64,000 nt of DNA from Kocuria rosea (GTDB lineage Bacteria > Actinomycetota > Actinomycetes > Actinomycetales > Micrococcaceae). Positions 13,236 through 22,864 of the stretch are shown here, one piece after another (the first letter of the stretch is position 1; every line of letters starts with the position of its first letter). The stretch lies in assembly GCF_023715525.1 (NCBI RefSeq), contig NZ_JAMBOG010000007.1, positions 112,756 through 176,755 on the forward strand, read 5' to 3'. The position numbers and the translations under genes are program-made. Below the pieces are notes generated by a model, which was not told the DNA's origin, made no database searches, and was given only the letters and a program-made list of their open reading frames with translations.

Positions 13236-13945
13236 GCGAGCAGAACAACGAGAAGGAAACCCAGGTGACCGAAGCCAGCACTGCCTCCACGGAGGCGACC
13301 GGGGCCCAGCAGAGCACCGACGCCAACCGCTCCCAGGACTCCCGCGGCGACCGCGGGGGCCGGGGCGAGCGCGGCGGTCGCGGTGAGCGCGGCGGTCGTG
13401 GTGGCCGCGGCGGTCGCGAGGAGGAGAAGGACAAGTTCCTCGAGCGCGTCGTGACCATCAACCGCGTGTCGAAGGTCGTCAAGGGCGGCCGTCGCTTCAG
13501 CTTCACCGCCCTCGTCGTCGTCGGCGACGGCAACGGCATGGTCGGTGTCGGCTACGGCAAGGCCAAGGAGGTGCCGGCCGCGATCTCCAAGGGTGTCGAG
13601 GAGGCGAAGAAGAACTTCTTCCGCGTCCCCCGCATCGAGGACCGCACCATCCCGCACCGTGTGCAGGGCGAGGCCGCTGCCGGTGTCGTCATGCTGCGCC
13701 CGGCCACCCCGGGTACCGGTGTGATCGCCGGTGGTCCGGTCCGCGCCGTGCTCGAGTGCGCCGGCATCCACGACGTGCTCTCCAAGTCCCTGGGCTCGTC
13801 GAACCAGATCAACATCGTGCACGCAACCATCGAGGCGCTCCGTCAGCTCGAGGAGCCGGCGGCCGTCGCGGCGCGCCGCGGCCTGCCCATCGACGAGGTC
13901 GTTCCCGGTCCGTTGCTGCGCTCGATCCAGAAGGCAGGTGCCTGA
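13232..13945 (+). CDS. rpsE: Ribosomal protein S5 with an RG-rich N-terminus
   Basis: S5 acts in decoding fidelity and at the mRNA entry tunnel with S3 and S4. With the GTG at 13232 it has 237 residues; a GTG at 13265 with AAGGAAAC upstream is a plausible alternative. Residues 1-35 are Ser/Thr/Glu-rich, 38-62 consist of repeated Arg-Gly-Gly units, and the normal S5 core begins near residue 66 ([22 protein letters not shown]). The stop overlaps the rpmD ATG. Confidence 0.96.
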   Translation: MSEQNNEKETQVTEASTASTEATGAQQSTDANRSQDSRGDRGGRGERGGRGERGGRGGRGGREEEKDKFLERVVTINRVSKVVKGGRRFSFTALVVVGDGNGMVGVGYGKAKEVPAAISKGVEEAKKNFFRVPRIEDRTIPHRVQGEAAAGVVMLRPATPGTGVIAGGPVRAVLECAGIHDVLSKSLGSSNQINIVHATIEALRQLEEPAAVAARRGLPIDEVVPGPLLRSIQKAGA

Positions 13946-14154
13946 TGTCCGGCAAGCGTATCCAGCCCGACGGCGCGGAGCTGCGGATCACGCAGATCCG
14001 TTCCGTGGTCGGCCAGAAGCAGAACATGCGTGAGACCCTGCGCTCGCTCGGCCTGAAGCGGCCCGGCCACGTGGTCGTCCGCAAGGCCGACGGCGTGACC
14101 GCGGGCATGGTCAACACCGTCGCCCACCTGGTCAAGGTCGAGGAGGCCAAGTAA
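13945..14154 (+). CDS. rpmD: Ribosomal protein L30
   Basis: L30 is a small 50S protein present in many but not all bacteria. The 69-residue product starts at the ATG overlapping the rpsE stop (TGATG); a longer open frame upstream is not conserved. Typical segments are [21 protein letters not shown] and [10 protein letters not shown]. It is 2 bp upstream of rplO. Confidence 0.96.
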   Translation: MSGKRIQPDGAELRITQIRSVVGQKQNMRETLRSLGLKRPGHVVVRKADGVTAGMVNTVAHLVKVEEAK

Positions 14155-14156
14155 CC

Positions 14157-14633
14157 ATGGCAGAGAACACTGCTGAGAACAACGAGAAGGTGCACGCACT
14201 GAAGGTGCACCACCTGCGTCCGGCACCGGGCGCCAAGACCGCGAAGACCCGTGTGGGTCGCGGTGAGGGCTCCAAGGGCAAGACCGCCGGCCGCGGCACC
14301 AAGGGCACCAGCGCCCGGTACCAGGTCAAGGCGGGCTTCGCGGGCGGGCAGCTGCCGCTGCACATGCGGCTGCCGAAGCTGCGCGGGTTCAAGAACCCGT
14401 TCCGCGTGGAGTACCAGGTGGTCAACCTGGACAAGCTCACCGAGCTGTACCCGCAGGGCGGCGACGTGACCGTCGACTCGCTCGTGGCCAAGGGCGCGGT
14501 CCGCAAGAACCAGCCCGTCAAGGTCCTGGGCTCCGGCGAGATCGCGGTCGCGGTCAACGTGAAGGCGCACGCCTTCTCCGGCTCCGCCGCCGAGAAGATC
14601 GCCGCCGCCGGCGGCAGCACCACCGCGCTGTGA
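14157..14633 (+). CDS. rplO: Ribosomal protein L15
   Basis: L15 is a late 50S assembly protein. The 158 residues contain [15 protein letters not shown] sequence, the Gly-rich [18 protein letters not shown] block near residue 38, and a [14 protein letters not shown]-terminus. It is the last ribosomal gene before secY and is followed by two hairpins. Confidence 0.97.
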   Translation: MAENTAENNEKVHALKVHHLRPAPGAKTAKTRVGRGEGSKGKTAGRGTKGTSARYQVKAGFAGGQLPLHMRLPKLRGFKNPFRVEYQVVNLDKLTELYPQGGDVTVDSLVAKGAVRKNQPVKVLGSGEIAVAVNVKAHAFSGSAAEKIAAAGGSTTAL

Positions 14634-14640
14634 GCGCGGG

Positions 14641-14718
14641 CCGCGGGACCGGGCGCGCCCCGGTCCCGCGGCGCGCGGGTCAGGCCCCGTCCACGCCAGC
14701 GTGGGCGGGGCCTGACCC
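14641..14718 (+). terminator. Double hairpin after rplO
   Basis: The first hairpin is a perfect 13-bp stem (14641-14653 with 14659-14671). The second pairs 14677-14696 with 14699-14718 with one wobble, so up to about 18 pairs can form. There is no T-run. The tandem arrangement between rplO and secY suggests strong termination or attenuation, so secretion genes would be decoupled from ribosomal genes. Confidence 0.75.
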
Positions 14719-14803
14719 GTACCGGCGGGCCGGCGCCCCTCGCGCCGCGGCCCGCCGCGCCGACGCGCACCTCCGGCCGGGGGCCCGTGCGCGGTGCGTT
14801 CGC

Positions 14804-14809
14804 TAGACT
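14804..14809 (+). promoter_or_regulatory. Candidate secY promoter -10
   Basis: TAGACT lies 107 bp upstream of the secY start and after the double hairpin. The -35 region is not recognisable. The identical hexamer occurs before tuf, adk and coaA in this window. Confidence 0.45.
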
Positions 14810-14915
14810 TGGCCCGGAGTCGTCCGTGCCCGCCCGCGCGCGGACGGGAACCGAGCTCCCGCCCACACCACCTACGCGGCCGGATCCCGGTCGGACCCAG
14901 TCTCTAGGAGGACAT

Positions 14916-16226
14916 GTGCTCAGCGCTTTCGGACGGGCGTTGCGAACCCCCGACCTGCGACGCAAGCTGGGGTTCACCCTCGCCCTCATCGTGCTCTACC
15001 GCCTGGGCACGTTCATCCCGGCGCCGGGCGTGGACTACGCCAACGTGCAGCAGTGCCTCGACCTGGGGACCACCACGGGCGGCGTCTACGACATGGTCAA
15101 CCTCTTCAGCGGCGGCGCCCTGCTGCAGCTGTCCATCTTCGCCCTGGGCGTGATGCCCTACATCACGGCGAGCATCATCGTGCAGCTGCTGCGCGTGGTG
15201 ATCCCGCGCTTCCAGGAGCTGCACGAGGAGGGGGCGCAGGGCCAGACCAAGCTCACCCAGTACACGCGCTACCTGACGATCGGGCTGGCGCTGCTCAACG
15301 CGACCACCGTCGTCTCGCTCGCCCGCTCGGGCGCGCTGCTGGGCAACTGCCCCCTGCCGATCATCCCGGACGACACGGTCCTCACCGTGGTCATCATGGT
15401 CATCACCATGACCGCGGGCACCGCGATCATCATGTGGCTCGGCGAGCGGATCACGGAGCGGGGCGTCGGCAACGGCATGTCCCTGCTGATCTTCACGTCC
15501 ATCGCGGCGACGTTCCCGGCCGCGCTCGGCGAGATCCTGCGCACCCGGGGGTGGGGCGTGTTCCTCACCGTGCTCGCCGTGGGGCTCGTGGTGATCACCT
15601 GCGTCGTGTTCGTGGAGCAGTCCCAGCGCCGCGTGCCCGTCCAGTACGCCAAGCGCATGGTGGGCCGCCGCACGATCGGCGGGACCACGACCTACATCCC
15701 GCTCAAGGTCAACATGGCCGGCGTCATCCCGATCATCTTCGCGTCCTCGATGCTGATGCTTCCGGGCATGCTCGCCCAGTTCGGGATGCCCGACGACGGC
15801 AGCGACGTCCCCGGCTGGGTCAACTGGATCAACACCTACCTGGTCTCCGGGGACCACCCCGTCTACATGGCGCTGTACTTCCTGATGATCGTGTTCTTCA
15901 CGTACTTCTACGTGTCGATCACCTTCAACCCGGAGGAGGTCTCCAACAACATGAAGCGCTACGGCGGGTTCATCCCGGGGATCCGCGCCGGGCGGCCCAC
16001 CGAGAAGTACCTGCAGTACGTGCTGAGCCGCATCACGTTCCCGGGGGCCCTGTACCTCGGCATCGTGTCGATGATCCCGCTGATCGCCCTCGTGGTGGTC
16101 GACGCCAACCAGAACTTCCCGTTCGGCGGGCCCTCCCTGCTGATCATGGTGGGCGTGGGCCTGGACACCGTGAAGCAGATCGAGGCCCAGCTGCAGCAGC
16201 GCCACTACGAGGGCCTGCTGCGCTGA
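14916..16226 (+). CDS. secY: Preprotein translocase subunit SecY
   Basis: SecY is the channel of the Sec translocon in the plasma membrane. The GTG at 14916 (MLSAFGRALRTPDLRRKLGF) behind a consensus AGGAGGA gives 436 residues, the normal length, with ten expected membrane segments. Visible markers are the LGTFIPAPGVDY periplasmic plug region, ALGVMPYITASIIVQLL and the cytoplasmic loop QRRVPVQYAKR. Its neighbours adk and map are the common actinobacterial arrangement. Confidence 0.98.
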   Translation: MLSAFGRALRTPDLRRKLGFTLALIVLYRLGTFIPAPGVDYANVQQCLDLGTTTGGVYDMVNLFSGGALLQLSIFALGVMPYITASIIVQLLRVVIPRFQELHEEGAQGQTKLTQYTRYLTIGLALLNATTVVSLARSGALLGNCPLPIIPDDTVLTVVIMVITMTAGTAIIMWLGERITERGVGNGMSLLIFTSIAATFPAALGEILRTRGWGVFLTVLAVGLVVITCVVFVEQSQRRVPVQYAKRMVGRRTIGGTTTYIPLKVNMAGVIPIIFASSMLMLPGMLAQFGMPDDGSDVPGWVNWINTYLVSGDHPVYMALYFLMIVFFTYFYVSITFNPEEVSNNMKRYGGFIPGIRAGRPTEKYLQYVLSRITFPGALYLGIVSMIPLIALVVVDANQNFPFGGPSLLIMVGVGLDTVKQIEAQLQQRHYEGLLR

Positions 16227-16292
16227 GCCGGACGGCGCCCGGTCCGGCCCGCGCGGAGTCCGGGCGGCCCGGGCCGGTCGCGGACCGGCCGC

Positions 16293-16298
16293 TAGACT
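16293..16298 (+). promoter_or_regulatory. Candidate adk promoter -10
   Basis: TAGACT follows an 8-bp hairpin (GGCCGGTC/GACCGGCC, 16272-16290) in the short secY-adk gap. It may drive adk separately, with a leader of about 30 nt carrying AAGGAGA. Confidence 0.45.
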
Positions 16299-16333
16299 GG
16301 GCCCGCAGCCATCACCGACCGCAAGGAGACTCC

Positions 16334-16897
16334 ATGACCCGCATGCTCATCATCGGCCCCCCCGGCGCAGGCAAGGGCACCCAGGCCGTGCGCATCTCGG
16401 AGAAGCTGGGCGTCCCGGCGATCTCCACCGGTGACATCTTCCGGGCCAACATCAAGGAGCAGACCGAGCTCGGGCGCGAGGCCAAGGGCTACATCGACGC
16501 CGGCGACCTCGTGCCCGACTCCGTGACCAACCGCATGGTGCGCGCCCGCCTCGCGGAGACCGACACCGCCGACGGCTTCCTGCTCGACGGCTACCCGCGC
16601 AACGCCGCGCAGGTGACGGAGCTCGACTCGATCCTCGCCGAGCTGGGCCACGACCTCGACGTCGTCCTCCAGCTGACCGCCGACACCGACGAGCTCGTGC
16701 AGCGGCTGCTGGGCCGCGCGCAGAAGGAGGGGCGGACCGACGACACCGAGTCCGTCATCCGCCACCGACTCGATGTCTACGACGCCGAGACCGCTGTCGT
16801 CGTCGACCTCTACGACCAGCGCGGGATCGTCCGCGAGGTCGACGGGCTCGGGTCCGTCGACGAGGTCACCGACCGCATCATGGCGGTGCTCTCCTGA
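16334..16897 (+). CDS. adk: Adenylate kinase
   Basis: Adenylate kinase interconverts ATP + AMP and 2 ADP. The 187-residue protein has the P-loop IIGPPGAGKGTQ near residues 6-17, the AMP-binding STGDIFR segment and DGYPRN. The LID region around QKEGRTDDTE is short and lacks the zinc-binding insertion, which is the short-form type usual in actinobacteria. AAGGAGA precedes the ATG at 16334; the frame upstream is not conserved. Confidence 0.98.
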   Translation: MTRMLIIGPPGAGKGTQAVRISEKLGVPAISTGDIFRANIKEQTELGREAKGYIDAGDLVPDSVTNRMVRARLAETDTADGFLLDGYPRNAAQVTELDSILAELGHDLDVVLQLTADTDELVQRLLGRAQKEGRTDDTESVIRHRLDVYDAETAVVVDLYDQRGIVREVDGLGSVDEVTDRIMAVLS

Positions 16898-16921
16898 GAG
16901 CCGCCCCGCATTGACCGCACC

Positions 16922-16953
16922 GTGACACCCCCGGACCGACCCGGGGGTCTCAC
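16922..16953 (+). terminator. Terminator between adk and map
   Basis: Arms 16922-16934 and 16941-16953 pair over 13 positions with one mismatch, around a 6-nt loop, and are followed by GTTTAA. This is a fair Rho-independent terminator, implying that map has some independent transcription. Confidence 0.65.
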
Positions 16954-17013
16954 GTTTAACACACGACCGTCCGCCCGCGGCTCCCGGGGGCGGCGGACGG
17001 GAAGGACCACCGC

Positions 17014-17844
17014 ATGTTCGGCCGCCGCCGGATCGAGTACAAGACCAACGTTCAGCTGCGCGCCATGCAGCGCGCCGGGGTGGTGACCTCGCGTGCCCTC
17101 GACGCCGCCGTGGCCGCCGCCGTGCCCGGGGCCACCACCGCCTCCCTCGATGGGGTGTTCCGCTCCGTCCTCGAGGAGCACGGGGCCACCTCGAACTTCC
17201 TCGGCTACTTCGGCTACCCCGCCACCGTGTGCGTGTCGGTCAACGACGTCGTCGTCCACGGCATCCCGGGGGAGCAGGTGCTCGCCGCGGGGGACATCCT
17301 CTCCATCGACGGCGGCGCGATCGTCGACGGCTGGCACGGGGACTCGGCGCGCACCGTGCTCCTCGGCCGGGCCGACCCCGCGGACGCCGAGCTGTCCGAG
17401 GTCACCCGCCAGGCCATGTGGCGCGGGATCGCCGCCGTGGCCACCGGCACCCACGTGGGCGACATCGGCGCGGCCGTCGAGGACTACGTGCGCGAGGTCT
17501 CCGGGCACCGCTTCGGCATCCTCGAGGAATACGTGGGCCACGGGATCGGTTCCAAGATGCACATGGCTCCCGACGTCCTCAACTTCCGCAGCAACGACCG
17601 CGGGCCCCGGCTGAAGGCCGGGATGGCGCTGGCGATCGAGCCCATGCTCGTGCGCGGGGGGATCGGCACGCGCGTGCTGGACGACGACTGGACCGTGGTC
17701 ACCACCGACGGCGCCCGCTCCAGCCAGTGGGAGCACTCCGTCGCCCTGCACACCGAGGGCATCTGGGTGCTGACCGCCGAGGACGGCGGCGCCTCCGAGC
17801 TGGAGCCTCTCGGCGTCACGCCCGTCCCCGTCCCCGAGGACTGA
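17014..17844 (+). CDS. map: Type I methionine aminopeptidase
   Basis: MetAP removes the initiator methionine from nascent proteins. The 276-residue protein has the expected metal ligands: Asp in [18 protein letters not shown], His in [11 protein letters not shown], Glu in ALAIEPML and Glu in SQWEHSVAL. There is no N-terminal zinc finger. ATG at 17014 has GGAAGGA upstream. The gene sits in the secY-adk-map arrangement. Confidence 0.97.
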   Translation: MFGRRRIEYKTNVQLRAMQRAGVVTSRALDAAVAAAVPGATTASLDGVFRSVLEEHGATSNFLGYFGYPATVCVSVNDVVVHGIPGEQVLAAGDILSIDGGAIVDGWHGDSARTVLLGRADPADAELSEVTRQAMWRGIAAVATGTHVGDIGAAVEDYVREVSGHRFGILEEYVGHGIGSKMHMAPDVLNFRSNDRGPRLKAGMALAIEPMLVRGGIGTRVLDDDWTVVTTDGARSSQWEHSVALHTEGIWVLTAEDGGASELEPLGVTPVPVPED

Positions 17845-17906
17845 CCGGCCCACCGCCCGACCGGGGGCCACCACCGCACGAGCCACCACCGCACGAGGAG
17901 AACCAC

Positions 17907-19055
17907 GTGTCCGCGACACCCATCGAGCTCACGGTCCGCCCGAAGCCCGGCCAGCTGACCTTCACCGCGCCCCGCCGCGGCAAGCCGCCCCGGCACATCG
18001 CCGACTTCGACATGGCCGGGCGCCGCGAGTTCCTGGCCGAGCTGGGGCACAAGCCGTTCCGCGCCGGCCAGCTCTCCCGGCACTACTTCGACCGGCTCGC
18101 CGTGGACGCCGCGGACATGACCGACCTGCCGGCGGAGGGGCGCGAGGAGCTCGTCGCCCAGGCCATGCCGCCGCTGCTGTCGACCGTGCGCACCCTCGAG
18201 GCGGACCAGGGGGCCACGCTCAAGAGCGTGCACCGGCTCTTCGACGGCGCCACCGTCGAGTCGGTGCTCATGCGCTACCCCAACCGGGTGACGATGTGCA
18301 TCTCCTCCCAGGCCGGGTGCGGGATGAACTGCCCCTTCTGCGCGACCGGCCAGGCGGGGCTGACCCGCAACCTCTCCACCGCCGAGATCGTCGAGCAGGT
18401 CGTGCAGGGCGCGCGCCTGCTCCGCGGCGGGCGCGTGGGGCGGGCGGAGCAGGAGCCGCTGCGCGTGTCCAACATCGTGTTCATGGGCATGGGGGAGGCG
18501 CTGGCCAACTACAAGGCCTCGATCGGGGCCGTGCACCGGCTCATCGACCCGTCCCCGGAGGGCCTCGGCCTCTCGGCCCGCGGCATCACCATGTCCACCG
18601 TGGGCCTGGTGCCCGGCATCCGGAAGTTCACCCAGGAGAAGCTGCCGGTCACGCTCGCCCTGTCCCTGCACGCCCCGGACGACGAGCTGCGGGACGAGCT
18701 CATCCCCATCAACACCCGGTGGAAGGTCGACGAGGCGCTCGACGCCGCCCGCGACTACTACGACGCCACCGGCCGGCGCGTGTCCATCGAGTACGCGCTC
18801 ATCCGCGACATCAACGACCACGGCTGGCGCGCCGACCTGCTGGGGGAGAAGCTCAACGCCCGCGGCACCGGCTGGGTGCACGTCAACCCCATCCCGCTCA
18901 ACCCCACCCCCGGGTCCAAGTGGACGGCCTCCCGCCCCGGCGTCGAGCAGAACTTCGTGGAGCGGCTGCGCGCCCACGGGATCCCCACGACCGTGCGCGA
19001 CACCCGCGGCTCCGACATCGACGGTGCGTGCGGACAGCTCGCCGCGACCGTCTGA
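17907..19055 (+). CDS. rlmN: Dual-specificity 23S rRNA/tRNA methyltransferase RlmN
   Basis: RlmN is a radical-SAM enzyme that methylates C2 of A2503 in 23S rRNA and A37 of some tRNAs. The GTG at 17907 with GAGGAGA upstream gives 382 residues. The [4Fe-4S] cysteines are C138, C142 and C145 in CGMNCPFC, and the conserved C-terminal cysteine is in DIDGACGQL. It fits with its ribosome-related neighbours map and infA. Confidence 0.95.
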   Translation: MSATPIELTVRPKPGQLTFTAPRRGKPPRHIADFDMAGRREFLAELGHKPFRAGQLSRHYFDRLAVDAADMTDLPAEGREELVAQAMPPLLSTVRTLEADQGATLKSVHRLFDGATVESVLMRYPNRVTMCISSQAGCGMNCPFCATGQAGLTRNLSTAEIVEQVVQGARLLRGGRVGRAEQEPLRVSNIVFMGMGEALANYKASIGAVHRLIDPSPEGLGLSARGITMSTVGLVPGIRKFTQEKLPVTLALSLHAPDDELRDELIPINTRWKVDEALDAARDYYDATGRRVSIEYALIRDINDHGWRADLLGEKLNARGTGWVHVNPIPLNPTPGSKWTASRPGVEQNFVERLRAHGIPTTVRDTRGSDIDGACGQLAATV

Positions 19056-19090
19056 GCGTCGCCGCCCCGCCGGGCGGGGCGACCGCGGGA

Positions 19091-19111
19091 GCCCGCCGCG
19101 TTGCGGCGGGC
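19091..19111 (+). terminator. Hairpin after rlmN
   Basis: A perfect 9-bp stem (GCCCGCCGC/GCGGCGGGC) with a 3-nt loop lies 35 bp after the rlmN stop, preceded by a smaller 7-bp hairpin at 19064-19080. The right arm overlaps the -35 of the infA promoter. Confidence 0.5.
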
Positions 19112-19130
19112 GCCCGTGATCGCGTAGAGT
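19101..19130 (+). promoter_or_regulatory. Candidate infA promoter
   Basis: TTGCGG (19101-19106) and TAGAGT (19125-19130) are spaced by 18 bp. The pair lies at the start of the 252-bp rlmN-infA gap, giving a leader of about 170 nt. The -35 overlaps a hairpin, so termination of rlmN and initiation of infA may influence each other. Confidence 0.6.
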
Positions 19131-19307
19131 GTTCTGTTGGTTGTCTGTGCTCAAGCGATTCCGCACTTCTCGGACCACGCCGACCCCTCTCCGCTCCACG
19201 AACGGTGATGGTGCACGCGTACGGGTCCGTTGCGGCGTTTAACGAACTGGAAGACCTGAAAACCTGCCCGTCGCCCCGGCGGGGGGCACCTGAAGTTAGC
19301 GGAGGAT

Positions 19308-19529
19308 ATGGCCAAGAAAGACGGAGTCATCGAGATCGAAGGCACTGTGGTCGAGGCTCTGCCCAACGCGATGTTCCGCGTTGAGCTGAACAACGGTCAC
19401 CTGGTCCTCGCCCACATCTCGGGCAAGATGCGCCAGCACTACATCCGGATCCTGCCTGAGGACCGTGTGGTGGTGGAGCTGAGCCCGTACGACCTCACCC
19501 GCGGTCGTATCGTCTACCGCTACAAGTAG
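19308..19529 (+). CDS. infA: Translation initiation factor IF-1
   Basis: IF-1 blocks the A site during initiation. The 73-residue protein, [20 protein letters not shown]..., has the S1-like OB fold and is of normal length. The ATG at 19308 lies 3 bp after GGAGGA. It is the first gene of the alpha operon (infA-rpmJ-rpsM-rpsK-rpoA-rplQ). Confidence 0.98.
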   Translation: MAKKDGVIEIEGTVVEALPNAMFRVELNNGHLVLAHISGKMRQHYIRILPEDRVVVELSPYDLTRGRIVYRYK

Positions 19530-19595
19530 GACCGGCGGTCGGGCAACCGGCCGTCCTACGCACCACCACTCAAGAGAACGACGCGAAGGAATGCG

Positions 19596-19709
19596 ATGAA
19601 GGTCCAACCGAGCGTGAAGCCGATCTGCGACAAGTGCAAGGTGATCCGCCGCAACGGCCGGGTCATGGTGATCTGCGAGAACCCGCGCCACAAACAGCGT
19701 CAGGGCTGA
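19596..19709 (+). CDS. rpmJ: Ribosomal protein L36
   Basis: L36 is the smallest 50S protein. The 37-residue product [19 protein letters not shown]... has Cys11, Cys14, Cys27 and His32, the four ligands of the zinc-binding (C+) form. That implies zinc-replete expression; a C- paralogue may exist elsewhere. GAAGGA lies upstream of the ATG at 19596. Confidence 0.97.
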   Translation: MKVQPSVKPICDKCKVIRRNGRVMVICENPRHKQRQG

Positions 19710-19878
19710 GCCCCCGACCTGTCCCACGCAAGTGGATTGACGAAGGCACCGCTCCCGACCGGAGAGATCCAGGCGGGTGCCCCCGGTACAGAGGCCGGGG
19801 ACCGGCGGCCGGACACGACGTCCGCGACCGGGCAGCGATGCTCAAGACCTCTGGAGAACAACAAGGAGAACCGCCGAT

Positions 19879-20247
19879 ATGGCTCGTCTCGCAGGCGTTG
19901 ACCTTCCCCGTGAGAAGCGGCTGGAAGTAGCGCTCACCTACATCTACGGCGTGGGCCGCACCCGCGCGCACGAAACCCTCGAGGCCACCGGCATCTCGGG
20001 CAACCTGCGCGTGCGCGAGCTCACCGATGCCCAGCTCGTGGAGCTGCGCGACTACATCGAGGGCAACTACAAGGTTGAGGGCGACCTCCGCCGCGAGGTG
20101 GCCGCCGACATCCGACGCAAGGTCGAGATCGGCAGCTACCAGGGTCTGCGGCACCGTCGCGGCCTGCCGGTGCACGGTCAGCGCACCAAGACCAACGCGC
20201 GCACCCGCAAGGGCCCGAAGCGCACGGTCGCCGGCAAGAAGAAGTAG
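19879..20247 (+). CDS. rpsM: Ribosomal protein S13
   Basis: S13 is a 30S head protein that contacts P-site tRNA and forms bridge B1. ATG at 19879 ([14 protein letters not shown]) gives 122 residues, ending in the basic tail [26 protein letters not shown] precedes it. A 169-bp gap separates it from rpmJ, with a 6-bp hairpin (CCCCGG/CCGGGG); otherwise I see nothing there. Confidence 0.97.
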   Translation: MARLAGVDLPREKRLEVALTYIYGVGRTRAHETLEATGISGNLRVRELTDAQLVELRDYIEGNYKVEGDLRREVAADIRRKVEIGSYQGLRHRRGLPVHGQRTKTNARTRKGPKRTVAGKKK

Positions 20248-20338
20248 CCGGCTGCCGCTCGTGCGACCGGACCCGCGGGTCCCCCGAGCGGCCCACCACC
20301 ACTCTTCGCTCTTCCTGAACACTTTGTAGGAGAACTCC

Positions 20339-20743
20339 ATGCCCCCGAAGACTCGCGCAGCGGCTTCTCGCAAGCCCCGTCGCAAGGACAAGAAGAACGT
20401 CGTCCAGGGCCAGGCCCACATCAAGTCGACGTTCAACAACACCATCGTCACCATCACCGACCCCACCGGCGCCGTCCTCTCCTGGTCCTCCGCCGGCGAG
20501 ATGGGTTTCAAGGGCTCGCGCAAGTCCACCCCGTTCGCCGCCCAGATGGCCGCCGAGGCCGCCGCCAAGCGCGCGCAGGAGCACGGCGTGCGCAAGGTCG
20601 ACGTGTTCGTCAAGGGCCCGGGCTCCGGGCGCGAGACCGCCATCCGCTCCCTGCAGGCCACCGGCCTCGAGGTCGGCTCCATCTCGGACGTCACCCCGAG
20701 CGCGCACAACGGGTGCCGCCCGCCGAAGCGCCGCCGCGTCTGA
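20339..20743 (+). CDS. rpsK: Ribosomal protein S11
   Basis: S11 lies on the 30S platform near the mRNA exit. The 134-residue protein contains [18 protein letters not shown] and the C-terminal [18 protein letters not shown], which is highly conserved. The ATG at 20339 follows TAGGAGAA. rpsD, which often follows, is absent. Confidence 0.98.
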   Translation: MPPKTRAAASRKPRRKDKKNVVQGQAHIKSTFNNTIVTITDPTGAVLSWSSAGEMGFKGSRKSTPFAAQMAAEAAAKRAQEHGVRKVDVFVKGPGSGRETAIRSLQATGLEVGSISDVTPSAHNGCRPPKRRRV

Positions 20744-20751
20744 TGCGAGTG

Positions 20752-20790
20752 CGCCGACCGGGTCCCGTGGCACACGGGGCCCGGTCGGCG
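20752..20790 (+). terminator. Long hairpin between rpsK and rpoA
   Basis: An 18-bp stem (20752-20769 with 20773-20790, one wobble) with a 3-nt GCA loop lies 8 bp after the rpsK stop, exactly where rpsD would be in other genomes. No T-run follows. It may attenuate or define a separate rpoA-rplQ transcript. Confidence 0.7.
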
Positions 20791-20885
20791 TGCCGACAAC
20801 GGACCGCGCACCGGTCCGCACCCATCAACTGTTTTCCACCACCTGCGCGCGTCATATAGCGGATGCCCGCTGAAAGGAAACATCA

Positions 20886-21893
20886 GTGCTCATCGCACAG
20901 CGCCCCACCCTCTCTGAAGAGGTCGTGGCCGACAACCGGTCGCGCTTCGTGATCGAACCGCTCGAGCCCGGCTTCGGCTACACCCTCGGCAACTCCCTCC
21001 GCCGCACCCTGCTGTCCTCGATCCCCGGTGCCGCCGTGACCAGCATCCGGCTCGACGGCGTGCTCCACGAGTTCTCCACCGTGGAGGGCGTCAAGGAGGA
21101 CGTGACCGAGATCATCCTCAACATCAAGAAGCTCGCCGTCTCCTCGGAGCAGGACGAGCCCGTCGTCGCCTACCTGCGCAAGCAGGGCCCGGGCGTCGTC
21201 ACCGCCGCGGACATCACGGCCCCGGCCGGTGTGGAGATCCACAACCCGGACCTGCACATCGCGACCCTCAACGCGAAGGGCCAGCTCGAGCTCGAGCTGA
21301 CCATCGAGCGCGGCCGCGGGTACGTCTCCGCCGCCCAGAACAAGGCGGGGGACGCCGAGATCGGCCGGATCCCGGTCGACTCGATCTACTCGCCCGTCCT
21401 GAAGGTGACCTTCCGTGTGGAGGCCACCCGTGTGGAGCAGCGCACCGACTTCGACAAGCTGGTCCTGGACGTGGAGACCAAGGAGGCCATCTCCCCCCGG
21501 GACGCCGTGGCCTCCGCCGGCACCACCCTGGTCGAGCTGTTCGGCCTGGCGCGCGAGCTGAACACGGCCGCCGAGGGCATCGAGATCGGCCCGTCGCCGA
21601 CGGACGCGGCGATGGCCGCGGACATGGCGCTGCCGATCGAGGACCTCGAGCTGACCGTGCGCTCGTACAACTGCCTCAAGCGCGAGGGCATCCACACCGT
21701 GGGTGAGCTCGTGGGCCGTTCCGAGGCGGACCTGATGGACATCCGCAACTTCGGCGCCAAGTCGATCGACGAGGTCAAGGCCAAGCTCGTCGACCTCGGG
21801 CTGTCCCTCAAGGACTCGCCCCCCGGGTTCGACCTCGCCGCCCGTGCCGCCGCGATCGACGACGAGAACCCGTTCGACGACGTCGACCAGTAA
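20886..21893 (+). CDS. rpoA: RNA polymerase alpha subunit
   Basis: Alpha nucleates RNA polymerase assembly and contacts activators and UP elements. The 335 residues show the N-terminal domain with [21 protein letters not shown] (about 33-53) and the C-terminal domain [17 protein letters not shown]...[10 protein letters not shown]. The GTG at 20886 is preceded by GAAAGGAA. It sits in the alpha operon without the usual rpsD. Confidence 0.99.
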   Translation: MLIAQRPTLSEEVVADNRSRFVIEPLEPGFGYTLGNSLRRTLLSSIPGAAVTSIRLDGVLHEFSTVEGVKEDVTEIILNIKKLAVSSEQDEPVVAYLRKQGPGVVTAADITAPAGVEIHNPDLHIATLNAKGQLELELTIERGRGYVSAAQNKAGDAEIGRIPVDSIYSPVLKVTFRVEATRVEQRTDFDKLVLDVETKEAISPRDAVASAGTTLVELFGLARELNTAAEGIEIGPSPTDAAMAADMALPIEDLELTVRSYNCLKREGIHTVGELVGRSEADLMDIRNFGAKSIDEVKAKLVDLGLSLKDSPPGFDLAARAAAIDDENPFDDVDQ

Positions 21894-21959
21894 TCCTTCC
21901 CGCTCCGTCCCGCCGGCCGCCCGGACCGGAGGGGACGAACTTCCAGGAGATCAACAACC

Positions 21960-22721
21960 ATGCCTACTCCCACCAAGGGTCCCCGTCTCGGAGGCGGCCC
22001 CGCCCACGAGCGCCTGATGCTGGCGAACCTGTCCCAGCAGCTGTTCGAGCACAAGCGCATCACCACCACGGTCACCAAGGCCAAGCGCATGCGCCCCTAC
22101 GCCGAGCGCCTGATCACCTTCGCCAAGCGCGGTGACCTGGCCGCCCGCCGGCGCGTGCTGGCGCAGCTGACCGACAAGTCCGTGGTGCACGAGCTGTTCA
22201 CCACCATCGCCTCGGCGATGGAGGACCGCAACGGCGGCTACACCCGCATCACCAAGATCGGCAACCGCAAGGGCGACAACGCCCCCATGGCCGTCATCGA
22301 GCTCGTGATGGAGCCCGTCGCGACCAAGGCCACCGTGGCCGAGGCCGAGCGCGCCACCGCCCAGGCCGCCCCGGCGCCCGCCGCCCCGGTCGACACCCCG
22401 GCGGACAGCACCCTCGAGGAGGTCTCCGCCGAGGAGATCCCCGCCGCGGAGCAGGCCCCCGAGGTCGGCTCCGAGCAGGCCGCCGCGGTCGCCGCGGACA
22501 ACGCCGAGGCCGGGTTCCCGGGCTCGCACGCGCCGCTGGAGTCCGGTGAGACCCCCGAGGGCTTCACCATCAAGGGCAACAAGAACTCCATGAAGTACCA
22601 CGTGCCCGGCTCGCGCTGGTACGCGGGCACCACCGCGGAGATCTGGTTCGACTCGCCGGCCAACGCCGAGGCCGCCGGCTTCCAGCCGGCCGGTGGCTCC
22701 GCCGCGCAGAAGCTGCGCTGA
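21960..22721 (+). CDS. rplQ: Ribosomal protein L17 with C-terminal fusion domain
   Basis: L17 lies near the peptide exit tunnel. Residues 1 to about 120 are ordinary L17 ([40 protein letters not shown]). Residues 122-200 form an Ala/Pro/Glu-rich linker. Residues 201-253 look like a small separate domain with the pattern IKGN-x4-YHVPGSRWY...AEIWF...AEAAGFQPA. This resembles a short domain I associate with Ada-like or surface/nuclease proteins in actinobacteria; the assignment is from memory. At 253 residues it is about twice the usual length. Confidence 0.96.
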   Translation: MPTPTKGPRLGGGPAHERLMLANLSQQLFEHKRITTTVTKAKRMRPYAERLITFAKRGDLAARRRVLAQLTDKSVVHELFTTIASAMEDRNGGYTRITKIGNRKGDNAPMAVIELVMEPVATKATVAEAERATAQAAPAPAAPVDTPADSTLEEVSAEEIPAAEQAPEVGSEQAAAVAADNAEAGFPGSHAPLESGETPEGFTIKGNKNSMKYHVPGSRWYAGTTAEIWFDSPANAEAAGFQPAGGSAAQKLR

Positions 22722-22750
22722 CCGGAGCACCCTCCGGACAGACACCGCGC

Positions 22751-22781
22751 ACGCCGCCGGGGACCTCGTCCCCGGCGGCGT
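22751..22781 (+). terminator. Terminator after rplQ
   Basis: A perfect 14-bp stem (22751-22764 with 22768-22781) with a 3-nt CTC loop lies 30 bp downstream of the rplQ stop. It probably ends the alpha operon before truA. Confidence 0.75.
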
Positions 22782-22864
22782 CGCCGTGCCCGGGCACCGT
22801 CCGCCCGCCCCCGCCCCACCCCGCGGGCCCGCGACCCGGGCCCCGACGCCGACAGGAGCCGCCC

